This document shows, piece by piece, positions 35,483 through 43,830 of a stretch of 64,000 bases of DNA. Below the pieces are notes generated by a model. It saw nothing but the letters and a program-made list of their open reading frames with translations, ran no database searches and was not told where the DNA came from. Each line of letters begins with the position of its first letter. Positions within the stretch are counted from its first letter, which is position 1. A program made the position numbers and the translations under genes. Source of the DNA: Caproiciproducens galactitolivorans (GTDB lineage: Bacteria > Bacillota > Clostridia > Oscillospirales > Acutalibacteraceae). The stretch is taken from NCBI RefSeq assembly GCF_026672255.1, contig NZ_JAPOHA010000002.1, positions 62,001 through 126,000 on the forward strand, given 5' to 3'.

Positions 35483-36106
35483 ATGTCAATTTTAAATTTG
35501 GAACAACTCAATGAGATGCATATCGATGTTTTGAAAGAAATAGGAAATATCGGGGCCGGAAACGCCGCTACTTCTCTTTCACAGATGCTGAATACGGAAG
35601 TGGATATGACGACGCCGGTTGTTAAGATATTGGATATCAGCGATGCTGCCAACCTGCTGGGCGGCCCGGAAAACGTGGTTATAGGCATTTTGTCCAAGCT
35701 GGGCGGCGACATCGAAGGAATTATGATGTTCATTATTGAACAGGATTTTGCGAAAACCGTGCTGACGTCCCTGCTTGGCGTTCAGGAGGTCAGCTGCGAT
35801 AAATTGTCGGATATGGAGCTGTCGGCTATTTCCGAACTCGGAAATATTATGATCGCCGCGTATACCGGTTCGATCGGCACGCTGTCACAGATGAATTTAA
35901 AAACAACGGTGCCCGCGATTACCGTCGATATGGTCGGCGCTATTTTAAGTGTCCCGGCTATCGAAATGGGTTCCGTTTCCGATAAAATCATCTTTATCGA
36001 GGATGATTTCCTGAGTGGAAAGAAAGACGTTACAGCGAATATGCTGCTGGTGCCTTCTATCGATTCCTTAAATAGATTAATGGAGAAATTGGGTATTGCA
36101 TTATGA
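35483..36106 (+). CDS. cheC: CheY-P phosphatase CheC
   Basis: The 207-residue protein has two CheC active-site repeats with the E-x-x-N pattern: VLKEIGNIGAGNAATSLSQM and AISELGNIMIAAYTGSIGTL. It dephosphorylates CheY-P and is stimulated by CheD. The ATG at 35483 sits seven bases after GGAG; an ATG at 35471 is less likely. It overlaps cheD by four bases (ATGA), so the two partner proteins are translationally coupled. Confidence 0.95.
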   Translation: MSILNLEQLNEMHIDVLKEIGNIGAGNAATSLSQMLNTEVDMTTPVVKILDISDAANLLGGPENVVIGILSKLGGDIEGIMMFIIEQDFAKTVLTSLLGVQEVSCDKLSDMELSAISELGNIMIAAYTGSIGTLSQMNLKTTVPAITVDMVGAILSVPAIEMGSVSDKIIFIEDDFLSGKKDVTANMLLVPSIDSLNRLMEKLGIAL

Positions 36107-36588
36107 GTAGTGTTTTTACAATTGGGATATCGGATATGAAGATCGTAAAATATGATGATTCGCTGGTAACTTATGCGCTTGGTTCCTGCGTAGGCATATG
36201 CTTATATGATCCGGCTATGAAAATCGGCGGCTTAGGGCATATCATGCTGCCGAATTTTCCTTTAAGTAATCCAAAAGAAAATCGAAACCGCTTTGCCGAT
36301 ACATGTATTCCCGACATGATACAACAGATGGAAAGAATGGGGTGCAGCCGAAGGAGGATCATCGCGAAAATAGCGGGCGGTGCAAAAATGTTCGATGTGG
36401 CAGGCGATTCCTCTTTCGGCAATATAGGTCAGCGCAATATTGCATCTGTTAAAAATTCTCTGGCGCAGCTTCAAATTCGAATCTGCGCGGAGGATACGGG
36501 TTTAAATTACGGCCGAACGGTTTATTTTTATACAGAGGACGGGCGGATGGTGGTCAAATCCTTTTCAAAAGGAGTTAAAACGTTTTAA
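36103..36588 (+). CDS. cheD: Chemoreceptor glutamine deamidase CheD
   Basis: The 161-residue product carries the CheD signature VTYALGSCVGICLYDPAMKI (catalytic Cys) and LGHIMLPNFPLS (catalytic His), with KIAGGAKMFDVAG later. CheD deamidates receptor glutamines and forms a complex with CheC. It is the last gene of the long basal-body operon and is followed by a strong hairpin. Confidence 0.96.
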   Translation: MSSVFTIGISDMKIVKYDDSLVTYALGSCVGICLYDPAMKIGGLGHIMLPNFPLSNPKENRNRFADTCIPDMIQQMERMGCSRRRIIAKIAGGAKMFDVAGDSSFGNIGQRNIASVKNSLAQLQIRICAEDTGLNYGRTVYFYTEDGRMVVKSFSKGVKTF

Positions 36589-36595
36589 AAGGATT

Positions 36596-36655
36596 ACAAG
36601 TAAAGGCATTCTTTCAATTTTAGAATTGAAAGAACGCCTTTACTTGTGTTTTGTA
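36596..36655. terminator. Bidirectional terminator after cheD
   Basis: ACAAGTAAAGGC and GCCTTTACTTGT enclose an inner TTCTTTCAATT / AATTGAAAGAA stem, giving about 23 paired bases with a TTAG loop, followed by GTTTTG. It separates the long plus-strand operon from the convergent fliD operon. Confidence 0.88.
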
Positions 36656-36658
36656 TGC

Positions 36659-37102
36659 TTAATTTATATTTCTATAGATGTTTTGGCCCTTCTCGTCCTT
36701 GCGAAGCTGATTGATTTTCTCTTGCAGCTCCGTACACTGCTTTTGCAGGGTTTCACGGGCAATCTGATCTAACGCGCCCGCTTTTTGCAGGATATCCGCA
36801 CAGTCGCGGGAGAGCTTCAAAATTTTCCGTTCCTCATCACTGCCGCATTGATCGTCCTGAATCGCATCCGGTTGTAACAGACGGGCCAAATGCTCCTGCT
36901 GTTCAGCCGGCAGATTTTTCGCCAGCTTCTGAATCAGGCTGTTGCATTTCTTTACCCTGTCGATGTAAATACCGCGCAATTCGAGGAACTGATCCAGCTC
37001 AACTTCCTGCTGCGTGCAGCGAACTTCAATCTGCTTTGTCAGATTCCAGATCTTTGTCAGCAAAAGAACCTTTTGCTCGAGACAGGCAATGATTTCATCC
37101 AT
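36659..37102 (-). CDS. Probable FliT-like flagellar chaperone
   Basis: A 147-residue soluble helical protein starting MDEIIACLEQKVLLLTKIWN, with coiled-coil-like stretches (VELDQFLELRGIYIDRVKKC and LQKQCTELQEKINQLRKD). I do not see a decisive family motif. Its position directly after fliD-fliS matches fliT in Bacillus, and the helical size fits FliT/FlgN export chaperones. Function is therefore inferred from context. It ends beside the shared terminator with cheD. Confidence 0.6.
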   Translation of the reverse strand: MDEIIACLEQKVLLLTKIWNLTKQIEVRCTQQEVELDQFLELRGIYIDRVKKCNSLIQKLAKNLPAEQQEHLARLLQPDAIQDDQCGSDEERKILKLSRDCADILQKAGALDQIARETLQKQCTELQEKINQLRKDEKGQNIYRNIN

Positions 37103-37144
37103 AAGTTATAAGCCTCCGAAAGGGCGGAATTCTCTTCCGGCCCT

Positions 37145-37522
37145 TTATTTTTTCATATGGCAGAGCTTTTCCGCTTCCGCCCATGTATCCCTCATATTTT
37201 CCACCAAGGGAACAAGTTCATCTAAGCAAGAGGGATCACGTTTCACTTCGGCTTTTATAATTTGCTGGTTGAAAAAATAGTATAAGTCATATAAATCTTT
37301 TGAGATACTATAATTCCAATCCAATATGGATGAAAGATAACTGAAAATTCGCTTGCATTTATCCGTGCATTTCTCAGCGGTTTCATAATTTTTGTCTTTC
37401 AGCATCATGGAACCGTAGTGAAGATTCTTCAACGCCTCGTTGAACAGCGTTATAAGCTGCTCGCCTTTCGACATTGTATTAATGGATTGTTCTTTGTATT
37501 GCATAATAGGATCAATTGGCAT
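37145..37522 (-). CDS. fliS: Flagellin export chaperone FliS
   Basis: The 125-residue protein has the FliS pattern YKEQSINTMSKGEQLITLFN followed by EALKNLHYGSMMLKDKN, and the later ISKDLYDLYYFFNQQIIKAE. FliS binds the flagellin C-terminus, stops premature polymerisation and delivers it to FlhA. It follows fliD by 36 bases in the same operon. Confidence 0.95.
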   Translation of the reverse strand: MPIDPIMQYKEQSINTMSKGEQLITLFNEALKNLHYGSMMLKDKNYETAEKCTDKCKRIFSYLSSILDWNYSISKDLYDLYYFFNQQIIKAEVKRDPSCLDELVPLVENMRDTWAEAEKLCHMKK

Positions 37523-37558
37523 TTTTAGGCTCCTCCTGAAGTTAAATTATCCGGAACA

Positions 37559-40300
37559 TCATGAGGAAGTACCGAAATTCGTGAATATGCCCGACTGGGC
37601 ATTCATTTGGCTGATGTACTGCTCCAGCTTGGTGAACTTTGAATAGTAACGATCCTGCTCATCCTTCAGCCGGGTCTGCAAATCCTTAATTGTTTTGGTA
37701 TAATCGCTGATTTTCTGCGTCAGTGTACTGTTGTCGTATGTTGTGCTGTTGTCGAGGCCTGCTTTTGCAACCAGCAGTCCGCTTCCTCCGGTGGTTTTAA
37801 TGTTATCATTAATAACACTCTGCATCTTGTACGCGACACCGTCGGAATCGGTAAACAGAGCGGCAACCTTATCGGGATCATTCGTCAGGGCGTTTTTCAG
37901 CTTCGTTTCGTCAACCGTTATCTGCCCGTTTCCGGAATAGTCATTTGCTTTCGTAGCAATACCGATTTCAAAGAGGGCCCCCTTAACGGAGTCTACCTGG
38001 TCGGTCATCGCTTTGCGAAGGTTCAGGCAAAGATTGCTCAGAAGGGGATCGCTGTTTAATATGCCAACCTTGGCCTTCTTTTCATATTCCGTAATCTGCG
38101 TTTCCGTCATTTGCGCTTTTTGATCGTCCGTCAGCGGCAGATACTTGTCGTTAGCGCTTTGGCGCTCATTGATTTTGGTGGTGCAAAGAGTAATGATGCT
38201 GTTGTAGTCATCAACAAAACTCTTAATCTTATCGTATAATTTATCCGTCTGGCTGTCTGCGGTAAACTTTATGGGTTTATCTGCTGAAACAGTCGTGTCC
38301 GTTGTAGAGAGCAATTCAAAATTGACCCCGTCAAGCGTAAATTTATTTTCCGATCTGGTGATTTCAATTGCGTTGTTCGCATTTCCGTCCAAGCTGACGG
38401 TCATCTTGGCATCCTGCCCTTTTGTCAGGCTATATGCAGAGCTGTTTTCGATATAATTCCCGTTCGTATCCTTTGTAGGCACAGTACCAAAGAGAGTGTC
38501 AGCAAGGTTACATTTGTCGTCTATATTTTTAATATCCACACGGCTGGCACTACCGCCGTTCTTTGCTGCAACGCTGAAAGAGTCATTTACACTGGAATAT
38601 GTAATATTCACGTTCGCATGCTGATCATTATTGATCGTCTTGAGAACCGTATCAATGGTATCCGTCTTTTTAAAGGTAAACTTCTGATCGTTAATGATAA
38701 TGCCATATGTACCGTCAGCCGATGCTTGCAGCGGAGTGCTGAGGTTAGATTGGATATCTTCCAACGTTTTATTGGTGTTTATACGGTTGGTTTCACCGGC
38801 ATATACCTTCAGAGCGCCGTTGGTGCCAAGAACGCCGGATTTGTCACAGGTATCCAGCGAAAGGACCGAAGTTCCAACAGCGACACCATTTTGTGTTGTA
38901 TCCTTGTATGTTTCAAAAGACAATTTCCCGGAATTTATGGATACGTTTACTTTGCTAACAATGGCTCCACTCGCATCTTTTGCTGTTCCGAATTCCGCTG
39001 TCAGCTTTTTCTGTAAATATGCCTGAAGTTTTTCCGGAGTAGAATAGTCGTTGTCCGCAGAGTTCAAATCGCTTGCATCTAAGGTGATATATTTTTTCAC
39101 ACCGTCAAGAGAAAAAGTAAGAGTGGAACCTGCAAGCGTATCGCCCAAATAGCTGCTTACCAGCTTGCTGCGGTCGACTGTACCGGAATTTGATATGGTT
39201 CCATCCGTCTGCTTCAGGCCAAGACCCTGAAGCAGATTCTGGCTCCCGCCGGTAATGGAAAGCGCGTCGGATACACCATCTTTTGTCTTAAAAGTTACTG
39301 CACCAGTGTTATCTACAGTAACATCCAATTTATCATGTAAATCAGATAATTTTCCGCTTGCATCGGTATTACTCCGAATCGCTTCGCTTAATATTGCCTG
39401 AAGGGACTTTGCTGCTGTTGCGGGGTCGGAAGAAATTTGGGTGTCTTTAGGAATGGTAAGCGTGTAACTGGTAGTTCCTATTTTAATATCCAGCGTTGAA
39501 CCCGCGGTCAGCGTGTTTTTAAAAAAGCAGTCTGTGTTTGCTTCAACAGGACTACTAATCGTATTGCCGGAATCACCCTTGTTCAGATTTAAACCGGAAA
39601 GAAGCGATTCCGTTCCGTCCGTAATACTAATCTTGCTGTCTGCGGTAAGGGTTACTTTATTGCTGTCTACACTGAATTGGACTTTGCCGGCCAGCCCGTC
39701 GGTTTTTGCAATCGCATCGTTTAAGGCGTCCGTAATTTTACTGACACTGTCGCCTGAATTGAAAACAACACTGCTGTCTAAAGTCAGTTTATAATCTTTG
39801 CCGCCATAATTGATCGTCATCGTGCTTCCTGCGATGTTGTTGGGGGACCAAGAAGTACTTAAGGCTCCTGTAGTAATCGCTTCATTGGAAGCTTTATGCA
39901 TGGAAGTAAAACTCGCCTGCTGTGCCAGCTGAGATATTTTGGTTACCACCATATTTTTCGCAGCGTTTGCATTTCCGGTCACATTCAGGAAAGGGGATGA
40001 ATTTTTAATGGCTGTGGAAGTAAAGAAACCGGGATTTAAAATGCTGCTGCCGCTTGTAGTCGTTGAAAAATATTTTGTCTGAAACTCCGTAAGCGCTTTT
40101 ATTACTTCACGATAGGACGATTGCTGCCATTGCGCAATTTGTTTGCTCTGGGCTTGTTTATCTATTTTATTTTGTGTTCCAGCTGAAAGCTGTTTAACCA
40201 GAGAATCCGTATCCAATCCGGAAACAAGACCACTCAAACGCTTATTTGAAGACGTTGTGGTAGCGCTTGTAGACGTTGAACCTGTCTTAGAGACAATCAT
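37559..40300 (-). CDS. fliD: Flagellar filament capping protein FliD, long form
   Basis: FliD is the filament cap. The N-terminus has RLSGLVSGLDTDSLVKQL and QKIDK-like helices. The C-terminal coiled coil is IKDLQTRLKDEQDRYYSKFT followed by KLEQYISQMNAQSG, both typical. At 913 residues it is nearly twice Bacillus FliD. The added middle holds at least three related modules beginning at AGST (residues 157, 266 and 390), each followed by short beta-rich sequence and an SxxS/LQ helix region. The frame is continuous, with a good AGGGAGG site, so it appears intact. Confidence 0.95.
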   Translation of the reverse strand: MIVSKTGSTSTSATTTSSNKRLSGLVSGLDTDSLVKQLSAGTQNKIDKQAQSKQIAQWQQSSYREVIKALTEFQTKYFSTTTSGSSILNPGFFTSTAIKNSSPFLNVTGNANAAKNMVVTKISQLAQQASFTSMHKASNEAITTGALSTSWSPNNIAGSTMTINYGGKDYKLTLDSSVVFNSGDSVSKITDALNDAIAKTDGLAGKVQFSVDSNKVTLTADSKISITDGTESLLSGLNLNKGDSGNTISSPVEANTDCFFKNTLTAGSTLDIKIGTTSYTLTIPKDTQISSDPATAAKSLQAILSEAIRSNTDASGKLSDLHDKLDVTVDNTGAVTFKTKDGVSDALSITGGSQNLLQGLGLKQTDGTISNSGTVDRSKLVSSYLGDTLAGSTLTFSLDGVKKYITLDASDLNSADNDYSTPEKLQAYLQKKLTAEFGTAKDASGAIVSKVNVSINSGKLSFETYKDTTQNGVAVGTSVLSLDTCDKSGVLGTNGALKVYAGETNRINTNKTLEDIQSNLSTPLQASADGTYGIIINDQKFTFKKTDTIDTVLKTINNDQHANVNITYSSVNDSFSVAAKNGGSASRVDIKNIDDKCNLADTLFGTVPTKDTNGNYIENSSAYSLTKGQDAKMTVSLDGNANNAIEITRSENKFTLDGVNFELLSTTDTTVSADKPIKFTADSQTDKLYDKIKSFVDDYNSIITLCTTKINERQSANDKYLPLTDDQKAQMTETQITEYEKKAKVGILNSDPLLSNLCLNLRKAMTDQVDSVKGALFEIGIATKANDYSGNGQITVDETKLKNALTNDPDKVAALFTDSDGVAYKMQSVINDNIKTTGGSGLLVAKAGLDNSTTYDNSTLTQKISDYTKTIKDLQTRLKDEQDRYYSKFTKLEQYISQMNAQSGIFTNFGTSS

Positions 40301-40355
40301 GGCTATGTACCTCCCTGACGAATAATATACTCGTTATAATGAAGCTCTTAATCAT

Positions 40356-40382
40356 ATATCGTACTGAAATGACAAAAAATTA
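40356..40382 (-). promoter_or_regulatory. Candidate sigma-28-type promoter of fliD-fliS
   Basis: On the minus strand TAATTTTT (40382-40375), 11 bases, TACGATAT (40363-40356) gives a 6/8 match to the -35 box and a partial -10. It lies about 55 bases upstream of fliD. It is weaker than the flagellin and flgM promoters. Confidence 0.5.
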
Positions 40383-40433
40383 AGTAAGTTATATTAAAAA
40401 ACAATAAAACTGGAATAATTTATAGAATATGCT

Positions 40434-40463
40434 TTGACGAAATATGGATTTGTATGGTATGAT
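40434..40463 (+). promoter_or_regulatory. Sigma-A-type promoter of the HD-GYP gene
   Basis: TTGACG at 40434-40439, an 18-base spacer, TATGAT at 40458-40463. It is the only clear vegetative promoter in the 200 bases between fliD and the HD-GYP gene. Confidence 0.6.
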
Positions 40464-40531
40464 ATACAATAATAACTGCGAACGTATGAATGATTATATT
40501 TAAATTGGATGTAAAGGGGATGGTATGTGAT

Positions 40532-41638
40532 ATGGCCTTTGTTCCAATCAATAAGTTAAAACCCGGTATGATTTTAGACAGAGATATCTATCTATTTAAT
40601 AATGTAACATCAAGAATTATCATGCTGCGATCCGGGCAGACATTATCAGAAGCTTATATTGAAAGGCTGCATGAGTTTGATATTCTTGGAGCGTATATTC
40701 ATACCAATGAAGAAAAAGAAAAGATCCGCAACCCTTCACAGAGTATTCGGTATCCGATTAAAAAGGAGCTAAGGCAGGAAGCGCTTTTAAGCGTACAGCA
40801 GGTTTATAAAATGTTTAACCAGGGCGCTCAAAAAATAAATGTGAGCAGCATTAACCAGACCATGAACATCTCCAAAAAATTGGTGAATTCTTTAAAATGT
40901 AATGTGGAAGCGAAAATTAGCATCGCAAATTTGAAATTATACGATGATTATACATATAACCATTCCCTCGGGGTTTCCATTTTGTCCATTGCAATCGGGT
41001 TGGAACTGGGGCTGAAAACACAGGACTTGTACGACCTTGGGCTATGCGCCCTTTTACACGATATTGGAAAGATGGCGGTTCCGATATCGATTATCGCCAA
41101 ACCGGCCAAGCTGACAGAGGAAGAATTCAATATTGTTAAGCAGCATCCCGGAAAGGGTGCGCTGTTTTTTATCCAGCATCATTTGGCAAATAAGTCCATT
41201 TGTGAAGGAATCCTTACCCATCATGAAAAATATGACGGCACAGGGTATCCGAGAGGGCTGTCCGGAGAAGATATCCCCCTGTTTGGACGGATTATTTCCG
41301 TTGCGGATGTTTACGACGCATTGACTTCCGTCCGGCCGTATCGAAAGCCGTCGACGCCCGCGGAAGCCATAGAATATCTTATGGGGTCAAGCGGTATTGC
41401 GTTTGATCTCGCAATTGTCAAAGCTTTTTTAAATAAAGTTGCACCGTACCCAATCGGCTCCTGTGTGAAGCTGAGCAATGGCGAAGTCGCAATTATCGTA
41501 AAGCAGAATGATAATAATCCTACCCGTCCGATTGTGCGCCTTCTGAAACAGCCGGACGTTTTAATGGATTTATGTTTCCAGCGCGATACGCAGAATATTG
41601 TAATTGAAGATATCTGCAGTATCACCACGGAACTATAA
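40532..41638 (+). CDS. HD-GYP domain protein (probable c-di-GMP phosphodiesterase)
   Basis: From the ATG at 40532 the product has 368 residues; upstream in-frame ATGs at 40520 and 40490 exist. The N-terminal DUF3391-like part reads AFVPINKLKPGMILDRDIYL. The HD domain contains LCALLHDIGKMAVP, and the GYP motif is THHEKYDGTGYPRGLSGEDI, followed by VADVYDALTSVRPYRK. All metal-binding motifs look intact. HD-GYP enzymes degrade c-di-GMP. The PilZ protein at 44395 is a likely reader of the same signal. Confidence 0.92.
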   Translation: MAFVPINKLKPGMILDRDIYLFNNVTSRIIMLRSGQTLSEAYIERLHEFDILGAYIHTNEEKEKIRNPSQSIRYPIKKELRQEALLSVQQVYKMFNQGAQKINVSSINQTMNISKKLVNSLKCNVEAKISIANLKLYDDYTYNHSLGVSILSIAIGLELGLKTQDLYDLGLCALLHDIGKMAVPISIIAKPAKLTEEEFNIVKQHPGKGALFFIQHHLANKSICEGILTHHEKYDGTGYPRGLSGEDIPLFGRIISVADVYDALTSVRPYRKPSTPAEAIEYLMGSSGIAFDLAIVKAFLNKVAPYPIGSCVKLSNGEVAIIVKQNDNNPTRPIVRLLKQPDVLMDLCFQRDTQNIVIEDICSITTEL

Positions 41639-41644
41639 TAATGA

Positions 41645-41905
41645 TGAAATGATGAATCGTAAGTGCGCCAGTTCGTGTAAAAAACTTGAATGGGCAATTT
41701 CCATCCAAGGCATTTACAAGGTCTGGAGTTAATGTGGAACAAATTTTTTGTAAGCTCAATACGTCCACGTTCATATGTGGTAATCATGGTAGCTCATGAT
41801 GTTGCCTCCGTCGGAATGTTGCTTCGCAGCTTCATTCTACACGAAGGTTTCATTTTGAGCTATATTTTTGCTCATTTTATCTTGCACACTTCATTTTACA
41901 ATCTG
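41645..41905 (-). mobile_element. IS30-family relic with internal deletion
   Basis: The minus strand begins, after CGGAGGCAACATC, with an ATG at 41797 that starts MSYH. One frame change later it reads TTYERGRIE, the IS30 transposase N-terminus. It then jumps directly to NSRPCKCLGWKLPIQVF (about 41680-41740), the IS30 C-terminal block. Hence most of the transposase is deleted. AAGTGCGCCAG at 41661 and the inverted CTTGCACACTT at 41881 form imperfect terminal repeats (9 of 11). The element is about 260 bases and cannot encode a working enzyme. Confidence 0.75.
41661..41797 (-). pseudogene. IS30 transposase remnant
   Basis: Only the first 12 or so codons and the last 30 or so codons of an IS30-type transposase remain, fused by deletion and with a frame shift near 41787. 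Recognisable blocks are TTYERGRIE and INSRPCKCLGWKLPIQVFYT. The catalytic DDE core is missing. The ribosome binding site GGAGG is still present. Confidence 0.75.
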
Positions 41906-42009
41906 TAAAATATAAATATCAATATCTCTTCTAAAAAAACAGGTATACAATTCCCAAATAATATGCTAATATATAATTATTTGAAGGAAAAGAAAAAGAG
42001 GGTGAAAAG

Positions 42010-43212
42010 TTGAGCGCCATAAAAGTAAATTTGGACGGGCTCGACTCCAGCGCTATACAAATCAGAACAGTCGCCTTGACATTGGGCGATTTAAAATCAT
42101 CGATGAACAGGGTGTTCTGCAGTATAGACCCGAAAATAAAGCGCAGAAGAAATATTAGCGGGTCGATTGCAGATATTCAAAAAGAGATGGAAATGCTGTA
42201 TACTGAAATGAACGAGTTGGGCAGCTTCATTTCTTCTTCAAAAAGTCAGTATGCCAATACGGAAGCACGGCTTTTCCAGATGTCAAGCGATTATACAAAC
42301 CGGTTCCACGAGATGATGGAATCCGCAAATGCCGAAGAAAACTGGCTGGAGCTCATCGGATACGCTGTAATCGGGAACGCAAAGGGTTTGGAAAGTTTTC
42401 TGAAACAAGCCGGAGACCTTATTGTAAACGTTGGTTCTAAAGTTATAAGCGGCGTTGAAGGCGTGGCTGTATCGTCCGTATGCAATTGTGTAGAAGGTTT
42501 TGCGAATGCCGGCTTCGGAGTTGCTGAATTTTTTCATTTGGTCCCGGATACGTCTGCAAGGTATGAATTCAAACATGACCTTGATGCGCTTCAAGCAGCG
42601 ATAGCGGATCAATATGTATTGGATAAACAGTGGTATTATGGCGGGCGGGCTGTTGGAGATATCACGAGTTCCATCGTGGGTACAAAAATTGCTGCGAACG
42701 GTTTAATAGCAGTTGCCGCTGGACTCGTTGGAGAGGGAGTGGGCGCTGGTTTTACTGTCACTGGTGCAGGCGCAGTAGCAGGTGTTCCGGCAATGGTCGT
42801 TTCCGGCGCTGCTGCAGCAGTGGGAGCACTTGAAGTCGCTGCAGGGCTATCCGTATCCGCTGTTTCGATTAAAAACTTTAGAGATGACTTTTCCAAGTTT
42901 CAGAAGGAAGGGCAGGCAAATGGAGCTTCTAAATCTGAAAATACAAGGCACGGAGATCAACGTTTAAAGGAGAGAGGATTTACTGATGAGAAAGTAAATG
43001 ATCTCATTAATAATTATTCTCAGAAAGTTTATCAAGAAGGAGGAAAAACGGTTTATGCAAAGAAAAATGGAAATTATTATGATGTTATAATTACAAATGC
43101 AGACGGTGAAATAATAACTGCAGTCGGTGGAAATAGTAAATCTTTAAGAACATGGAAGGATGTTACTAGAATGTTAAATAATAATGGCGGATATAGTACA
43201 TTGCCATATTAG
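42010..43212 (+). CDS. Probable polymorphic toxin with C-terminal nuclease-like domain
   Basis: The 400-residue protein starts at a TTG after a GGTG site and has no signal peptide. Residues 1-110 are helical and resemble the delivery ends of type VII secretion (LXG/WXG-like) substrates. Residues 218-283 form a Gly/Ala/Val-rich hydrophobic pre-toxin segment. From about residue 312 the sequence changes to RHGDQRLKERGFTDEKVNDL, then VYAKKNGNYYDVIITNADGE, similar to DUF4258-like RNase-fold tips with a conserved His and Arg. Base composition drops there: 37 of 60 GC at 42721-42780 against 17 of 60 at 43021-43080. Toxin activity is inferred from architecture and the next gene. Confidence 0.7.
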   Translation: MSAIKVNLDGLDSSAIQIRTVALTLGDLKSSMNRVFCSIDPKIKRRRNISGSIADIQKEMEMLYTEMNELGSFISSSKSQYANTEARLFQMSSDYTNRFHEMMESANAEENWLELIGYAVIGNAKGLESFLKQAGDLIVNVGSKVISGVEGVAVSSVCNCVEGFANAGFGVAEFFHLVPDTSARYEFKHDLDALQAAIADQYVLDKQWYYGGRAVGDITSSIVGTKIAANGLIAVAAGLVGEGVGAGFTVTGAGAVAGVPAMVVSGAAAAVGALEVAAGLSVSAVSIKNFRDDFSKFQKEGQANGASKSENTRHGDQRLKERGFTDEKVNDLINNYSQKVYQEGGKTVYAKKNGNYYDVIITNADGEIITAVGGNSKSLRTWKDVTRMLNNNGGYSTLPY

Positions 43213-43226
43213 AGAGGAGAAAGTCA

Positions 43227-43691
43227 TTGGCATTTATTACAAATATAGAAAAAAATTTAAAATTAGAAATAAGTTTAAAAAAGAATAGTATGTTTGATTA
43301 CAATCCGCAAAGAAGTGACCATGAAAATTGGATTCCATTTATCCTTTGTTTAACTTTGCCCCAAAGATGTAGTATGATTGATGAAAGTGCTAACGCTACA
43401 ATGACAATTTATGAAATTAAAAATTTAATTCATGGAGTTGAAGGTGTACTAGAACATTTGGACTGTCCAGAAAATTATGTTTATAATTTTTATAACAGTG
43501 AAGGATTTTTTGGATTAGAGCTAGAAGTAATTCCTGAAGATAATGTTGTTGAGATTAAATTATGGATAAATGTGGGAAATCAAACAAAAGGTGAAATTTT
43601 TGGATATGATGAGGGGGTGAGATTTGTTTCAGGCAAGAAAGAGTTAATTGATTTTCTGGTAGGAATTAAGCAAGAAATATTTTGGGATTAG
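43227..43691 (+). CDS. Probable immunity protein (WapI-like)
   Basis: The 154-residue soluble protein starts at a TTG after GAGAGGAGA, 14 bases after the toxin-like gene. It is acidic and beta-rich (VYNFYNSEGFFGLELEVIPE, VVEIKLWINVGNQTKGEIFG) and resembles WapI-type immunity proteins in general pattern. It is AT-rich (16 of 60 GC at 43261-43320), like the toxin tip and unlike the flagellar genes. The tight pairing supports a cognate antitoxin role. The family assignment is tentative. Confidence 0.65.
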   Translation: MAFITNIEKNLKLEISLKKNSMFDYNPQRSDHENWIPFILCLTLPQRCSMIDESANATMTIYEIKNLIHGVEGVLEHLDCPENYVYNFYNSEGFFGLELEVIPEDNVVEIKLWINVGNQTKGEIFGYDEGVRFVSGKKELIDFLVGIKQEIFWD

Positions 43692-43784
43692 TAACTTTTG
43701 AAAACTTTAAATGCGTAATGGCATACATGTACCTAACTATAAATTCAGATATTAGTAATCAGCAGTAACCAGCGAAAACAAATG

Positions 43785-43823
43785 AAAAAGGATGGGAAAG
43801 TTCAATCTCTCCCATCCTTTTTT
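43785..43823. terminator. Bidirectional terminator between immunity gene and cheW
   Basis: AAAAAGGATGGGA / TCCCATCCTTTTT is a 13-base perfect stem with A and T tracts on both sides, placed between convergent genes. Confidence 0.85.
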
Positions 43824-43830
43824 AAGTAGG

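Noticed and set aside
41690-41908. 72-codon plus-strand frame
   Set aside because: It runs antisense through the IS30 relic and has no family resemblance or ribosome binding site.
42010-42330. Classic WXG100 or LXG domain call for the toxin-like protein
   Set aside because: The helical N-terminus fits in general, but no clear WxG or LxG hallmark is visible, so it is described only as resembling type VII substrates.
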